DNA of 64,000 bases from Maribacter sp. BPC-D8. Lineage in GTDB: Bacteria > Bacteroidota > Bacteroidia > Flavobacteriales > Flavobacteriaceae. Location: NCBI RefSeq assembly GCF_035207705.1, contig NZ_CP128187.1, positions 3,720,001 through 3,784,000 of the forward strand. Direction: 5' to 3'. A model generated the notes under the pieces. That model ran no database searches and had not been told where the DNA came from. It saw nothing but the letters and a program-made list of their open reading frames with translations. Below are positions 8,724 to 18,477 of the stretch, piece by piece; the stretch's first letter is position 1, and each line of letters begins with the position of its first letter. The position numbers and the translations under genes were made by a program.

Positions 8724-9953
8724 TTAATTTGATTTTATTTTTTCTGAAAGTACTTCTCCTATTTTTCTAACCACACCTACAACCAAAGCATTACCCATAA
8801 AAAATGCTCTTTTAGTATTTGAAATACCCTCAAGTGATGTATGATTATCTGGGAACATATTCAAGCGTTCCAATTCTACGGGAGTTAATCTACGAAGCCC
8901 TTTTTTGGTGTTAATAACATGTTTAAATCGCGATGCACTTTTACCGCCTTCACCAGTTATGATTGTTCTTGACGCATTGTCTAACGCATCAGGAAAAATC
9001 ATACTACCCTCATTGTAATGGTAAGCAAAACCAGATTTAGAAGTCCGGGTTTCTTTCTTTGAACCTTTTAAATAATACCATTTATCATGTTCCTCTTCAG
9101 GAATATAAAATTCTTCGGGTATTTCTTCTTGTTGTAAAACATCGGCTAAGACTGTTCTTTTACCAATATAACTAGCCGTAGTTTTAGTGGTATACACTTT
9201 TCCTTTAATGAATACTCCGGTATTTTGAAATGGAGATAATTTTTCACCCAAATTAAAATTTTCAGATAGCGATACAAGGTTATCGGTGATATCGAACGAA
9301 ATCATTTTTGAAGAAGTGCTTGATATCGGAAAAGCCGTTGCTATAGTTCCCTTTTCAAAGATCCATTCTTCGGTTGTAGCTTTTTTAAATTGTTTATAAA
9401 GTGGTGTAGACTTATGGTATCCTAAGAAAAAAATACGTCTTCTTCTTTGTGGCATTCCGTAATCTGCAGCGTTAATAACCCGCCATTCTATGGCATAACC
9501 TAAGTCATCTAAACTTTTAAGCATTATGGCAAAATCTCTACCTCTTTGATTTGACGGAGATTTTAATAACCGATCTACATTTTCAAGAAATAAGTATTTC
9601 GGCGGATTTTTCTTTTCCGATAAAATTCTATGAATGCTCCACCATAAAACCCCTTTTTTACCAATAAGACCTTTAGAGTTATTTAAGGTAGCTGCTACAG
9701 AATAATCTTGGCAAGGAAAACCACCCACTAAAATATCGGCATCGGGTATATCTTTAGTGGGTACCTCAGAAATATCTTCATTTCTGTGATTCTCATGACC
9801 GAATCTAGCTTCATAAACTGTAGAGGCGTGCTGCGCTTTCGTACTAGGCTCAAATTGGTTACTCCAAACTACCTCGTAGTTCCCGGTATCCTCTAATCCT
9901 AAGCGAAATCCGCCAACACCCGCAAAAAGTTCTATGACCTTTAGTTTCTTCAT
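8724..9953 (-). CDS. DNA (cytosine-5-)-methyltransferase
   Basis: A 409-residue C5 cytosine methyltransferase that transfers a methyl group from SAM to cytosine in a specific DNA sequence. All key motifs are present in order: motif I ELFAGVGGFRLGLE (8-21, SAM binding), motif IV GGFPCQDYS with catalytic Cys81, motif VI ENVDRLL (124-130), motif VIII YGMPQRRRRIFFLG (165-178), a target-recognition region (about 180-350), then motifs IX/X RRLTPVELERLNMFP and RAFFMGNALVVGVV. It looks complete and active. No obvious endonuclease gene adjoins it except the small nuclease-fold-like gene downstream, so it is either an orphan methylase or part of an unusual pair. Specificity cannot be read from the sequence. 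Confidence 0.94.
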   Translation of the reverse strand: MKKLKVIELFAGVGGFRLGLEDTGNYEVVWSNQFEPSTKAQHASTVYEARFGHENHRNEDISEVPTKDIPDADILVGGFPCQDYSVAATLNNSKGLIGKKGVLWWSIHRILSEKKNPPKYLFLENVDRLLKSPSNQRGRDFAIMLKSLDDLGYAIEWRVINAADYGMPQRRRRIFFLGYHKSTPLYKQFKKATTEEWIFEKGTIATAFPISSTSSKMISFDITDNLVSLSENFNLGEKLSPFQNTGVFIKGKVYTTKTTASYIGKRTVLADVLQQEEIPEEFYIPEEEHDKWYYLKGSKKETRTSKSGFAYHYNEGSMIFPDALDNASRTIITGEGGKSASRFKHVINTKKGLRRLTPVELERLNMFPDNHTSLEGISNTKRAFFMGNALVVGVVRKIGEVLSEKIKSN

Positions 9954-10009
9954 TTGCGATAAAATTACATAATTTCACAAGGCTAATACTATTAGAAATT
10001 ATTTTACAG

Positions 10010-11203
10010 ATGAAGAGAATAATCTTAAAGAGGTCTTTTGTATTGATTTTGATTGCTTTAAATACAGCATGCAGTGTACATATTGACGAAAAGAAATTAT
10101 TGGTCAAAGAAATTGAAATCATAAAAAGCACTTTTGCACCCGATAAGCGTACTGCATTTTTCAATTTAGAAGTATTAGATGGACCATCGGGTTTTACTTT
10201 AACTGGTGAAACTAATTTACCATTAGCTGTAGATTCTTTAAATAGTCTTTTAAAAGAAAAGGGGATTAATGCCACTAACGATATTAAAATTTTACCTGGT
10301 GCCGAGCTAGAGGGTATAACCAAAGCAGTTATTAATATTTCTGCAGCCAATCTTAGAAGTAACCCTAAACATTCTGCAGAACTGGCCACACAAGCAACTT
10401 TAGGTACTGTTATTAATGTACTAAAAAAAGAAGGAGACTGGTACTTAATACAAACACCAGATATGTATTTAGCATGGGTAGATCCAGGCGGAATAGAATT
10501 AATGAATGCAGATGCTATTAAGGGGTGGACAACCGCGGATAAAATCATTTACACAAATACTTATGGGCATGCATTTAGTTCTGAAGAGGCTAAAAACAGA
10601 ATATCTGATGTAGTTGCCGGAAGCTTATTAAAACTATTAAGTAGTGATGATGAGTATTATAAAATTGAATTTCCAGATGGTAGACTGGGGTATATTTCAA
10701 AAACCGAAGCAGAAGAATACGATACTTGGTTATTAAATCTGAGTTACAATGCGGATTCACTTATAGCTACTTCGAAAACCTTAATGGGTGTGCCGTATTT
10801 ATGGGGTGGTACTTCTACAAAAGGTGTTGATTGTAGTGGTTACACAAAGACTATTTATTATTTAAATGGAATGGTAATTCCGCGCGATGCATCTCAGCAA
10901 GTGCACGCAGGTAAGCCTATAGATTCTATTGCAGATTTTAGCAAATTACAGAAGGGAGATTTATTGTTCTTCGGAAGAAAAGCAACAGAAACAAGCTCAG
11001 AAAAAGTAGTTCATGTAGGTATGTGGATTGGTGATAACCAATTTATACATTCATCTGAAATGGTACGTATAAGCAGTGTTGATAAAGATTCGCCAAATTA
11101 TGATGCGTTTAATGTAGGTAGGTATTTAAGAACCCAACGCCTGCTAAATGAAGAGGACCCTTTGCTTCAAAACCTAAATATTACAAAACCGTTAAAAGAT
11201 TAA
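10010..11203 (+). CDS. secreted SH3/NlpC-P60 cell-wall peptidase (C40 family)
   Basis: A 397-residue exported protein with N-terminal signal segment (about 1-20; Cys21 in NTAC is a weak lipobox, so lipidation is uncertain). Bacterial SH3 segments lie at about 105-160 (INISAANLRSNP start) and 170-235, followed by an NlpC/P60 domain (about 245-375). Catalytic Cys275 is in the VDCSGYTK motif and His335 is in VVHVGMW; His347 in FIHSS is further on. Such proteins cleave D-Glu-mDAP type bonds of peptidoglycan stem peptides. It is divergent from the cytosine methyltransferase with 56 bp between starts. Confidence 0.9.
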   Translation: MKRIILKRSFVLILIALNTACSVHIDEKKLLVKEIEIIKSTFAPDKRTAFFNLEVLDGPSGFTLTGETNLPLAVDSLNSLLKEKGINATNDIKILPGAELEGITKAVINISAANLRSNPKHSAELATQATLGTVINVLKKEGDWYLIQTPDMYLAWVDPGGIELMNADAIKGWTTADKIIYTNTYGHAFSSEEAKNRISDVVAGSLLKLLSSDDEYYKIEFPDGRLGYISKTEAEEYDTWLLNLSYNADSLIATSKTLMGVPYLWGGTSTKGVDCSGYTKTIYYLNGMVIPRDASQQVHAGKPIDSIADFSKLQKGDLLFFGRKATETSSEKVVHVGMWIGDNQFIHSSEMVRISSVDKDSPNYDAFNVGRYLRTQRLLNEEDPLLQNLNITKPLKD

Positions 11204-11303
11204 AGGTTTCGTTTTTAAAAGAGGTGTTTCATCGATTTTAAGATAAATATTATAACATAGTAATAATGAGCTCGTTTTAATATAGAACGATCATTTACGT
11301 ACT

Positions 11304-11933
11304 ATGAAAAAAACAATTCTTCTAGTTTTAATCTGCTGTTTTGTAGGATCATCTTTTGCCATCGCTCAAAACGATGCCGCTACTATTTATTTTAAGGACG
11401 GAACTAAACTTCAAGGTTTAGCTAAGCTTGTAAATGGAGACCAAGTAAAATTCAAAAAGTTTAAAGGAGATAAGGCACAAAAATATCATTTCGATAATCT
11501 TGAACAGGTAGTTATCAATGATAGAGAAGAAGCTTCTACCTATATTTATTTAGAAACTCGAGAAGGCTACTTCAATGTAGTAAGAGAATTAGAAATAGGT
11601 GCTGTAAATTTGTATGTTCTTGAACAAACCGGATATTCTGCACCCATGTTTATTGGCGGTGTACACGGTCAAATGAACATGGCGCATGGTAATTACTATG
11701 ATATTAAAAACCTTTATGTTAGAAGAGGTGTAAGTGGAGAAATTACACACTTAGGGTCTAACCAACTTTTTAGTAAGAATTTTAAAAATGCAGCTTCAGC
11801 TTATTTCTCAGATTGTCCGATTTTAGTGGAGAAAATTATAAATAAAGAATACAAGAAAAAGCACATTAGAGACATTGTAAATTTTTATAATTTAAAATGT
11901 AATGAGCAGCATGTGCTTATTCTTAAAAAATAG
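11304..11933 (+). CDS. hypothetical secreted protein
   Basis: A 209-residue protein with a clear signal peptide (about 1-21, ending FAIAQ). The mature part begins with ATIYFKDGTKLQGLAKL, a short beta-rich segment reminiscent of small beta-barrel (SPOR-unlike, SH3-like) pieces common in Bacteroidota secreted proteins, and has an Lys-rich C-terminus with two cysteines (DCPIL and KCNEQ). I do not recognise a family. Convergent with the S10 peptidase gene, 14 bp apart. Confidence 0.7.
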   Translation: MKKTILLVLICCFVGSSFAIAQNDAATIYFKDGTKLQGLAKLVNGDQVKFKKFKGDKAQKYHFDNLEQVVINDREEASTYIYLETREGYFNVVRELEIGAVNLYVLEQTGYSAPMFIGGVHGQMNMAHGNYYDIKNLYVRRGVSGEITHLGSNQLFSKNFKNAASAYFSDCPILVEKIINKEYKKKHIRDIVNFYNLKCNEQHVLILKK

Positions 11934-11947
11934 TTCTACTGCTTTTA

Positions 11948-13453
11948 TTAATCTGCAGTAATAAACTCGCGTATATCTTTACTTAAATTAATAAAATCTG
12001 GTTCATGTGTATACATCATATGTCCCGCTTCATAATACTTCATTTCAACACGTTCTTTTACGATTCCGTTTCTATCAAATGTATATTCAGCATCAAAAAA
12101 CGGAGTAATTAAATCATAATATCCACTCGCTACCATTACTTTCATAGCAGTATTTCTACGCATGGTTTCACCTAAATCTGGTGCAGTATTTACAGGCATT
12201 GGTTCCCAATATTTTCCATCGGGTACTGTTCTCCATCTCCAATTAGATCCACCACCAGAAGTAATATAGGGTCTATCCATTTTTACCTTTAATTCTGAAG
12301 CGAAATAATGATTTAAGCTTGCAGTATAGGCAGCACTTATTTGATAACTTGCCGCATCGCCCAAATGCGGATTTTCAGAAACTTTATCTTCCTCATCACC
12401 CATAAAGCGACCGTCTAATCTACCAATAGCAAACCCTTTATCTTCTAATAGTTTTTTCTGAAAACGACCCATCAGTATTCTCAAATTAGATTGTAGAACA
12501 TATGTTTTATCCAATCCTGTGAAATAAGAAAGCTTTTCAGCTATGGTGTTCTTTTCAGCTTCACTTAACGAATTACCTTTGTATAAAGAAGGTATATAGG
12601 TGTTGTATGTAAAATCTCTACATTCTTGTGTAAAACTTTCTAGAGATTTACCCTGACCTGCTTTTTTATGATACCAAGCAGTAGCAGCCATACTGGGTAA
12701 ATAAGTAATGAACGAAGTAATATTATTCTTTACAGAAGTAGAACCGGCATAATCTAATGCTTGCGATATTAGTATCATTCCGTTAAGCGCCATATTTTGA
12801 CCAGAACCTTCCAAGGCTTTCCCTAATGCAGCAGCACGAGTAGTACCATAACTTTCACCAGCTAAATATTTAGGTGAAAACCAACGTTCGTTTTCTGTTA
12901 CCCATTTTCTAATAAATTGAGCAAAAGAATTCACATCTTCTTTTAATCCGTAGAAATCTTTCCCTTCTCCTTTACCAACCAAACGACTATAACCGGTACC
13001 AACGGGATCAATAAAAACTAGATCGGTAACATCAAGTAAACCATGGTCGTTGTTTACTAAATTATAAGGTGCTGCGCCATCATCAGATTTTGCATCAGAA
13101 TCTACTTTTACAATTTTTGGTCCGAAGAACCCCATGTGTAACCACATCGAAGCAGATCCTGGTCCGCCATTAAAAACAAAGGTTACCGGTCTTTTGGTAA
13201 CATCTCCCATATTTGTTTTTGTGTACGCAACAGACCAAAATGTAGCAATAGAATCTCCATCTTTATTAGTTAAAAAAGTTTCTTTAGCTGTTGTGGTGTA
13301 ATCTATAGCTGTACCGCCAAAAACCCCTTTGTGCTTGGTTATAAAAGATTTTGCTTCTGGTGTGGGTTTCGTTTTAGTTTCCTTTTTTGGGTCTTGAGCT
13401 TGCAAAAATTGAAGAAAAAATAGACTGGTTGCTAGTAATAGAAGATTTCTCAT
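11948..13453 (-). CDS. S10-family serine carboxypeptidase-like peptidase, secreted
   Basis: A 501-residue exported alpha/beta-hydrolase of peptidase family S10. Signal peptide about 1-19. FVFNGGPGSASMWLHMGFFGP (93-113) is the oxyanion-hole signature of serine carboxypeptidases, LAGESYGTTR carries the nucleophile Ser201, an Asp is in VASGYYDLITPF, and the catalytic His is in YEAGHMMY near the C-terminus. S10 enzymes remove C-terminal residues from peptides; bacterial members act in the periplasm or outside. It stands alone on the minus strand. Length is typical. Confidence 0.93.
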   Translation of the reverse strand: MRNLLLLATSLFFLQFLQAQDPKKETKTKPTPEAKSFITKHKGVFGGTAIDYTTTAKETFLTNKDGDSIATFWSVAYTKTNMGDVTKRPVTFVFNGGPGSASMWLHMGFFGPKIVKVDSDAKSDDGAAPYNLVNNDHGLLDVTDLVFIDPVGTGYSRLVGKGEGKDFYGLKEDVNSFAQFIRKWVTENERWFSPKYLAGESYGTTRAAALGKALEGSGQNMALNGMILISQALDYAGSTSVKNNITSFITYLPSMAATAWYHKKAGQGKSLESFTQECRDFTYNTYIPSLYKGNSLSEAEKNTIAEKLSYFTGLDKTYVLQSNLRILMGRFQKKLLEDKGFAIGRLDGRFMGDEEDKVSENPHLGDAASYQISAAYTASLNHYFASELKVKMDRPYITSGGGSNWRWRTVPDGKYWEPMPVNTAPDLGETMRRNTAMKVMVASGYYDLITPFFDAEYTFDRNGIVKERVEMKYYEAGHMMYTHEPDFINLSKDIREFITAD

Positions 13454-13634
13454 TTTGAGTAAAAGTATTGATGGTGTCGTTAGTTTGTACTTTTAAAAGT
13501 AACAATAATAAATGAACAGATGTACTGGTATTGATTGGAATATCTCTCAATAATCGCATCGCCTAAGGTATCAGAACATTGAGTATATTTATATCAGTTC
13601 CCTTTTTTTGATAATTCAACCAAACACCATCAAC

Positions 13635-14510
13635 ATGAAAACACAACAACTTAAATTTCAAGTACTCGGAACTTCACTTTTATTTTTATTAGGATGCGGA
13701 CTCATTATCTCGCAAGAAACCAACGATGGTTGGGAAACCATGTACAACGGTAATGATTTAAACGGATGGACCACCAAAGTACACCATTATGAAGTGGGCG
13801 ATAACTATGCAGATACCTTTAGGGCAGAAGATGATATGGTGAAGGTGAGGTATGATAAATATGAAGGGGAATTTAACAATAGGTATTCTCATTTATATTA
13901 TGACAAACCTTTTTCAGATTTTCATTTTACGGTACAGTATAGATTTCTAGGTGAATTATACAGAGGTGCACCAGATTATACGATTTTGAATAGCGGAGTA
14001 ATGTTTCATTCTCAAGACCCACAAACCATACTAAAAGAACAAGATTGGCCCATAAGTGTTGAAATACAATTTTTAGCGGGAGTAGAAGAAGGTGTAGAAC
14101 GCCCAACAGGGAATATGTGTTCACCAGGTACCGATGTAGTTTTTGAAGGTAAAATTGACCCAAGACATTGTATTAATTCAACATCCGACACGTATTATGG
14201 TGATCAATGGGTAACGGCAGAATTAGTAGTTTATCACGATTCATTGGTTAAGCATATCATTAACGGAAAAACGGTATTAGAATACACAAAACCACAAATT
14301 GGTGGTGGTGTAGCCAAAGGTTATGATCCAAAAATGAAACTAGATGGTAAGCTTTTGAAAGAAGGTTTTATTGCTTTACAAAGCGAAGGGCAACCAATTG
14401 ATTTCAAGAATATAAAAATTAGAAATTTAAAAGGATGCACAGACCCAAAAGCAACGAACTACAAAGAGTATTACGAGGTTTCAGATACAAAAGCATGTAT
14501 CTATAATTAG
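13635..14510 (+). CDS. secreted DUF1080 (3-keto-disaccharide hydrolase-like) protein with CTDPxATNY tail
   Basis: A concanavalin-like DUF1080 protein; start chosen at the ATG at 13635, which begins a signal peptide (MKTQQLKFQ..., cleavage near SQE), rather than the TTG at 13608. WETMYNGNDLNGWTTKV is the standard DUF1080 opening and FIALQSEGQPIDFKNIKIRNL its end. DUF1080 covers 3-keto-disaccharide hydrolases and related carbohydrate-acting enzymes. The last about 25 residues read GCTDPKATNY...ACIYN, matching the short Cys-bounded GCTDPxAxNY motif found at the ends of many marine Bacteroidota extracellular proteins. Substrate unknown. Convergent with the S41 peptidase gene. Confidence 0.87.
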   Translation: MKTQQLKFQVLGTSLLFLLGCGLIISQETNDGWETMYNGNDLNGWTTKVHHYEVGDNYADTFRAEDDMVKVRYDKYEGEFNNRYSHLYYDKPFSDFHFTVQYRFLGELYRGAPDYTILNSGVMFHSQDPQTILKEQDWPISVEIQFLAGVEEGVERPTGNMCSPGTDVVFEGKIDPRHCINSTSDTYYGDQWVTAELVVYHDSLVKHIINGKTVLEYTKPQIGGGVAKGYDPKMKLDGKLLKEGFIALQSEGQPIDFKNIKIRNLKGCTDPKATNYKEYYEVSDTKACIYN

Positions 14511-14540
14511 AAAGGCCACTTAAGAGTTAAGTAAAGAATA

Positions 14541-16172
14541 CTATTTTAAGATAGCGTTGTATTTAGAATTATTGCTTAATAATTCGGTAGCTGCTAAAAT
14601 AGCATCATCATTATTTAAGTAATATTGGTACAAACCATCTCGGTAGAAATAACGCTTTACAATTTCATCTTCAAGATTCTTTTGAATCTCCCTTTGGTAT
14701 TTATCTAAAGCATTGATTTTACCTTTTTCAATGTTCGCTAATAAGGTTTTATAGCTGTCTTGAACATCTGAGCCTAAAAAGTCGTTTTCATCGCCAGATA
14801 GCGCCTTTTTAATGGCTTGTTCTGCTTTGGTCTCAAAAGAGAAACTACTCTGTTTTACATAGCTCTTAAACGCATTAAAATCGGCATCTGTAAATTTAAA
14901 GTCGGCAACAGCATTATACTTATGTGCATAATGGTAGTTAGTAGCATAATCGAAAATGACGTTATTCTGTAGCAATGCCAATGTTAAGTCATTGGTTTTA
15001 GAAGTAGCTACTTCAATATCTGGTAAAATACCACCACCATCTTGAACTTTTCTACCATTACGGGTCGTAAAATCATTGAAGGTAGTATTACGTACTGCAT
15101 TACCACTTTCATCTCTGTTCCAATAATCTAACGATTGTATACAACGACCAGAAGAAGTGTAATATCTAGAAATGGTCACCTTTAGTTGTGTACCATAAGT
15201 CAATTTAAGTGGGCGTTGCACCAAGCCTTTACCAAAGCTTCTGGCGCCCATTATTACCGCTCTGTCTAAATCTTGTAAACTACCAGAAACAATTTCACTC
15301 GCAGAAGCACTACTACCGTTAACCAAAACTACTAACGGAATTTCTTCATCTACAGGTTGATTGTTGGTATGATATTCTCGGTTGAATTTTTTAACCTTAG
15401 ATTTTGTTGTCACTACCAATTCTCCTTTTGGTACGAATAAGTTAGTCACGTTAATAGCTTCAGATAACAATCCGCCAGGGTTGCCTCTTAAGTCTAAGAT
15501 GATTTTTTCTGCACCTTTTCCTTTCAAATCTAATAGGGCAGATTTGGTCTGTTCTGTTGCTTTGGCGTTGAACTTAGCTAGAACAATGTATCCGGTTTTA
15601 TTATCGATCATTTTAAAGAAAGGCACGGCATCTACTTCGATACCTTCACGGGTAATAGCTGTAGTGTTTAATTTACCTTGTCTTTTGTAAGTAACATTTA
15701 TTGTTGAGCCGTTAGCTCCTTTTAGAAGCTCACTCGCATTATCTTCAAAATCTGCTACTTTGATATCGCCAATCTGTATTATTTCATCACCGGCCTTCAA
15801 TCCTGCTTTATCTGCGGGGTATCCTTGGTGTGGTTCTATAATTAGTAATTTATCATCAAAAGAACGTACCATGGCACCAATACCAGAATATTCACCAGCA
15901 TTGTTTATGCGATAGGTTTCAACATCTTGTTCGTTTAAGAATTTGGTATAGGGATCCAATTCGTTCAGCATATTTTTAATGGCGGTATCCATTAATTCTG
16001 CTGGGTTGGTTTCGTCCACATAGTTCATGTTCAATTCTTTGAACAAGGTGGTAAAGATTTCAATCTGTTTGGCTATTTCAAAAAAATCACTCTTATAACT
16101 ACTTCCTACAAATAGAAAAGCGATGGCAATTATGGGTACAAGTACTTTTTTACTTATTATTTTTTTCATCAA
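14541..16172 (-). CDS. S41-family C-terminal processing peptidase with PDZ domain
   Basis: A 543-residue CtpA/Prc-type serine protease, inner-membrane-anchored or exported by the N-terminal hydrophobic segment (about 8-25). Helical N-terminal part, PDZ domain about 88-170 (GIGAMVRSFDDKLLIIEP..., GYPADKAGLKAGDEI), and S41 catalytic core with the Ser motif SASASE at 288-293 and Lys315 in RSFGKG. Such proteases trim or degrade periplasmic proteins from the C-terminus. The start overlaps the 3' end of rnpA by 23 bases, so the two are translationally coupled or at least co-transcribed. Last gene of the minus-strand protease block. Confidence 0.93.
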   Translation of the reverse strand: MMKKIISKKVLVPIIAIAFLFVGSSYKSDFFEIAKQIEIFTTLFKELNMNYVDETNPAELMDTAIKNMLNELDPYTKFLNEQDVETYRINNAGEYSGIGAMVRSFDDKLLIIEPHQGYPADKAGLKAGDEIIQIGDIKVADFEDNASELLKGANGSTINVTYKRQGKLNTTAITREGIEVDAVPFFKMIDNKTGYIVLAKFNAKATEQTKSALLDLKGKGAEKIILDLRGNPGGLLSEAINVTNLFVPKGELVVTTKSKVKKFNREYHTNNQPVDEEIPLVVLVNGSSASASEIVSGSLQDLDRAVIMGARSFGKGLVQRPLKLTYGTQLKVTISRYYTSSGRCIQSLDYWNRDESGNAVRNTTFNDFTTRNGRKVQDGGGILPDIEVATSKTNDLTLALLQNNVIFDYATNYHYAHKYNAVADFKFTDADFNAFKSYVKQSSFSFETKAEQAIKKALSGDENDFLGSDVQDSYKTLLANIEKGKINALDKYQREIQKNLEDEIVKRYFYRDGLYQYYLNNDDAILAATELLSNNSKYNAILK

Positions 16173-16533
16173 TCTGTAGCTTAAACTTGTTTAAAACGAG
16201 CTTCATTTTATGATCTAACTGCTCAAAGGTGGGCATATCCTTACCAAGGTATAAAAATAGAAACGCAAAGTTTGCATCAGTATTGTTAAAAACCAGCGCT
16301 TTATTAAGTCTGTAAGACTCTCTAAGTAGCCGTTTAATCTTATTTCTATCGACTGCACTTTTAAAATTTCGTTTAGATACGGTAACCCCTGTTTTAATAG
16401 GCACTTCTTTTTGTTCTACGGATAGATAAATTAATTTCAACGGATAAACAGAAATACCCCTACCCTCTTCAAACAACTGGGTAATGAGTACTTTACTTTT
16501 TAGTTTTTCCTTTTTTCCGAAGGATGCATCCAT
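16150..16533 (-). CDS. rnpA: ribonuclease P protein component
   Basis: A 127-residue basic protein, the RnpA cofactor of the RNase P ribozyme in tRNA 5' processing. The RNR signature is VDRNKIKRLLRESYRL (about residues 75-90), preceded by TGVTVSKRNFKSA. Length is normal. In many bacteria rnpA follows rpmH near dnaA; here it instead precedes and overlaps the S41 peptidase gene, an arrangement I believe recurs in Bacteroidota. A GC-rich hairpin lies 27-43 bases upstream of its start. Confidence 0.94.
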   Translation of the reverse strand: MDASFGKKEKLKSKVLITQLFEEGRGISVYPLKLIYLSVEQKEVPIKTGVTVSKRNFKSAVDRNKIKRLLRESYRLNKALVFNNTDANFAFLFLYLGKDMPTFEQLDHKMKLVLNKFKLQIDEKNNK

Positions 16534-16559
16534 TATAAAAGAAGTATTAAAAAGAATTA

Positions 16560-16576
16560 GCCCCCAATGTGGGGGC
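16560..16576 (-). terminator. GC-rich hairpin between M1 peptidase and rnpA
   Basis: GCCCCC (16560-16565) / GGGGGC (16571-16576) with a five-base loop, striking in this AT-rich DNA. On the minus strand it is followed by TAATTCTTTTTAAT, so it may act as a partial terminator or processing site separating the protease genes from rnpA. Confidence 0.5.
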
Positions 16577-16605
16577 GTAAATATCTTAAAGTTTAGAAGA
16601 AGAAA

Positions 16606-18459
16606 CTACTCTGCTTGCCAAACATTATTCTCTAAATTGACATCTGCCATTAATTGCGAAGGATCAATAACAATTGCTTTTATTGAAGACATTGGTTTAT
16701 TAATAGTAAAATTATAGGTTGGGTAAGCCCAAGGCCAGTCTTCTATAACAGTTCTTTCAATACCCTCAAAAGGGTTTGTTTTCTCACCACGCATCATACG
16801 TAACGGAGCATAAAAGGTTTCTCTTGAATCATCATTATATACCACCAAAATATCTAAAGGCATTGGCATTAAACCAATACGCTCTAGGGTAACATTAGTG
16901 TTGTTTTCTGATGCAGCAACCTCTTTAATTGCATAGTCAATAGTATTTGTTGTTTGTGTCCAATCGGTTAAATACCAATCTAGTTCAAAACCAGATACTT
17001 TTTCAGCAACACGTTTAATATCGTTAGGCACCGGGTGTTTAAACTTGAACTCATCGTAGTATTGACGAATAGTTTCCATCAATTTATCTTGACCGATAAC
17101 ATAACCAAGTTGAGATAAAAATATAGAACCTTTACTGTAAGCAGAAATACCATAGGCAAAGTTAAGAGCATAACGATCCGCATACGTACCTTGTGGTTGT
17201 TCTTTACCTGAAAGCGCTAAGTTTCTATACCCTTTGTAAGTACCCTCAAAAGGATTCTCTGTTTCGTAGTCCATTATTTCACTCATACAAAGCTTAGAAA
17301 TAAAAGAAGTAAACCCTTCATCCATCCACTCATGTTTAGCTTCGTTTGTTGCTAGTATATGTTGAAACCAAGAGTGCGCCATTTCATGCGCCATAACACC
17401 AACAAGGCTACCAAATTTGCGGTTACCTGTTATTAAGGTAGACATTGCATACTCCATACCACCATCGCCACCTTGAATAACTGAATATTGGTCATATGGG
17501 TATTTACCAATGTTCTTGCTAAAAAACTGCATAGCCTCAATAGTTTTAGGCTGAAGGTTTTTCCAGTTCTCTAAAATTTCAGGATTGTCTTTGTAAAGAA
17601 AATGAAGCACAGGTCCGTCAGGTACTTGTTGAATATCATGAATATATTCTGGATCTGCAGCCCACATAAAATCATGAACCATAGGCGCTTTAAAATGCCA
17701 GGTTAATGTCTTGCCTTTTTGTTTTTTGATTTTAGTACCAGGTGCTTCATAACCATGACCTATTTCGTTAGGGTTTTGTAAATAACCTGTTCCACCAACA
17801 GTGTACTCTTTATCAATGGTCAATTTTACATCAAAATCTCCCCACACACCCTGAAACTCACGAGCTATATATGGATCTGCATGCCAACCTTCAAAATCAT
17901 ATTCCGCTAATTTTGGGTACCATTGGCTCATAGATAAGGCAACACCTTCTTCACTATTTCTACCCGAACGTCTAATTTGTAAAGGTACTTGACCTTTAAA
18001 CTCCATATTAAAAGTAGACTTGGCACCAGCTGCTATCGGCTTAGCTAAATCAACAACTAACACGGTTCCTTCTTCTGAAAAAGTAACCTTACTTCCATCT
18101 TGTGTTAAAGAAGTGGCGTGTAAATATCCTATTTCAGTATCGGTAAGCGATGCAATTCTACTTTTCTTTTCTGGCGTAGTCATTCTATCATCTGGATCTG
18201 CGATACTTTGCAGGCGAATATCCATTTCACTACCAGGTTGAAAAGCGTTGAAATACAAATGAAAATATACACGTTTTAACTCATCGGGTGAGTTATTCGT
18301 GTATACCAAGGTTTGAGTACCGGTATATTGAAAATTGTCAACATTCATATCTACCGCCATGGTATAATCAACATGTTGTTGCCAATAATCTGTCTTGTTT
18401 TGTGCCAGCAATCCTATTGAAAAAATAGCTGTTAGAAACGTAAAAAATGATTTAGTCAT
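16606..18459 (-). CDS. M1-family zinc metalloaminopeptidase, secreted
   Basis: A 617-residue exported M1 peptidase. Signal peptide about 1-19. N-terminal beta-sandwich (20-260), then a thermolysin-like catalytic domain with GGMEYA (333-338, a variant of the family GxMEN exopeptidase motif), HEMAH (His358, Glu359, His362) and the third zinc ligand Glu381 in WMDEGF. The C-terminal part is shorter than in PepN (about 870 residues), as usual for secreted Bacteroidota members. It removes N-terminal residues from peptides. It lies 18 bp after the S8 protease gene, consistent with one transcript. Confidence 0.93.
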   Translation of the reverse strand: MTKSFFTFLTAIFSIGLLAQNKTDYWQQHVDYTMAVDMNVDNFQYTGTQTLVYTNNSPDELKRVYFHLYFNAFQPGSEMDIRLQSIADPDDRMTTPEKKSRIASLTDTEIGYLHATSLTQDGSKVTFSEEGTVLVVDLAKPIAAGAKSTFNMEFKGQVPLQIRRSGRNSEEGVALSMSQWYPKLAEYDFEGWHADPYIAREFQGVWGDFDVKLTIDKEYTVGGTGYLQNPNEIGHGYEAPGTKIKKQKGKTLTWHFKAPMVHDFMWAADPEYIHDIQQVPDGPVLHFLYKDNPEILENWKNLQPKTIEAMQFFSKNIGKYPYDQYSVIQGGDGGMEYAMSTLITGNRKFGSLVGVMAHEMAHSWFQHILATNEAKHEWMDEGFTSFISKLCMSEIMDYETENPFEGTYKGYRNLALSGKEQPQGTYADRYALNFAYGISAYSKGSIFLSQLGYVIGQDKLMETIRQYYDEFKFKHPVPNDIKRVAEKVSGFELDWYLTDWTQTTNTIDYAIKEVAASENNTNVTLERIGLMPMPLDILVVYNDDSRETFYAPLRMMRGEKTNPFEGIERTVIEDWPWAYPTYNFTINKPMSSIKAIVIDPSQLMADVNLENNVWQAE

Positions 18460-18477
18460 ATGAGTTGTGTGTTAGTA

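Noticed and set aside
9859..10548. 229-codon minus-strand ORF opposite the methylase start and the NlpC/P60 gene
   Set aside because: It overlaps two well-supported genes with clear family motifs; its translation shows no family features.
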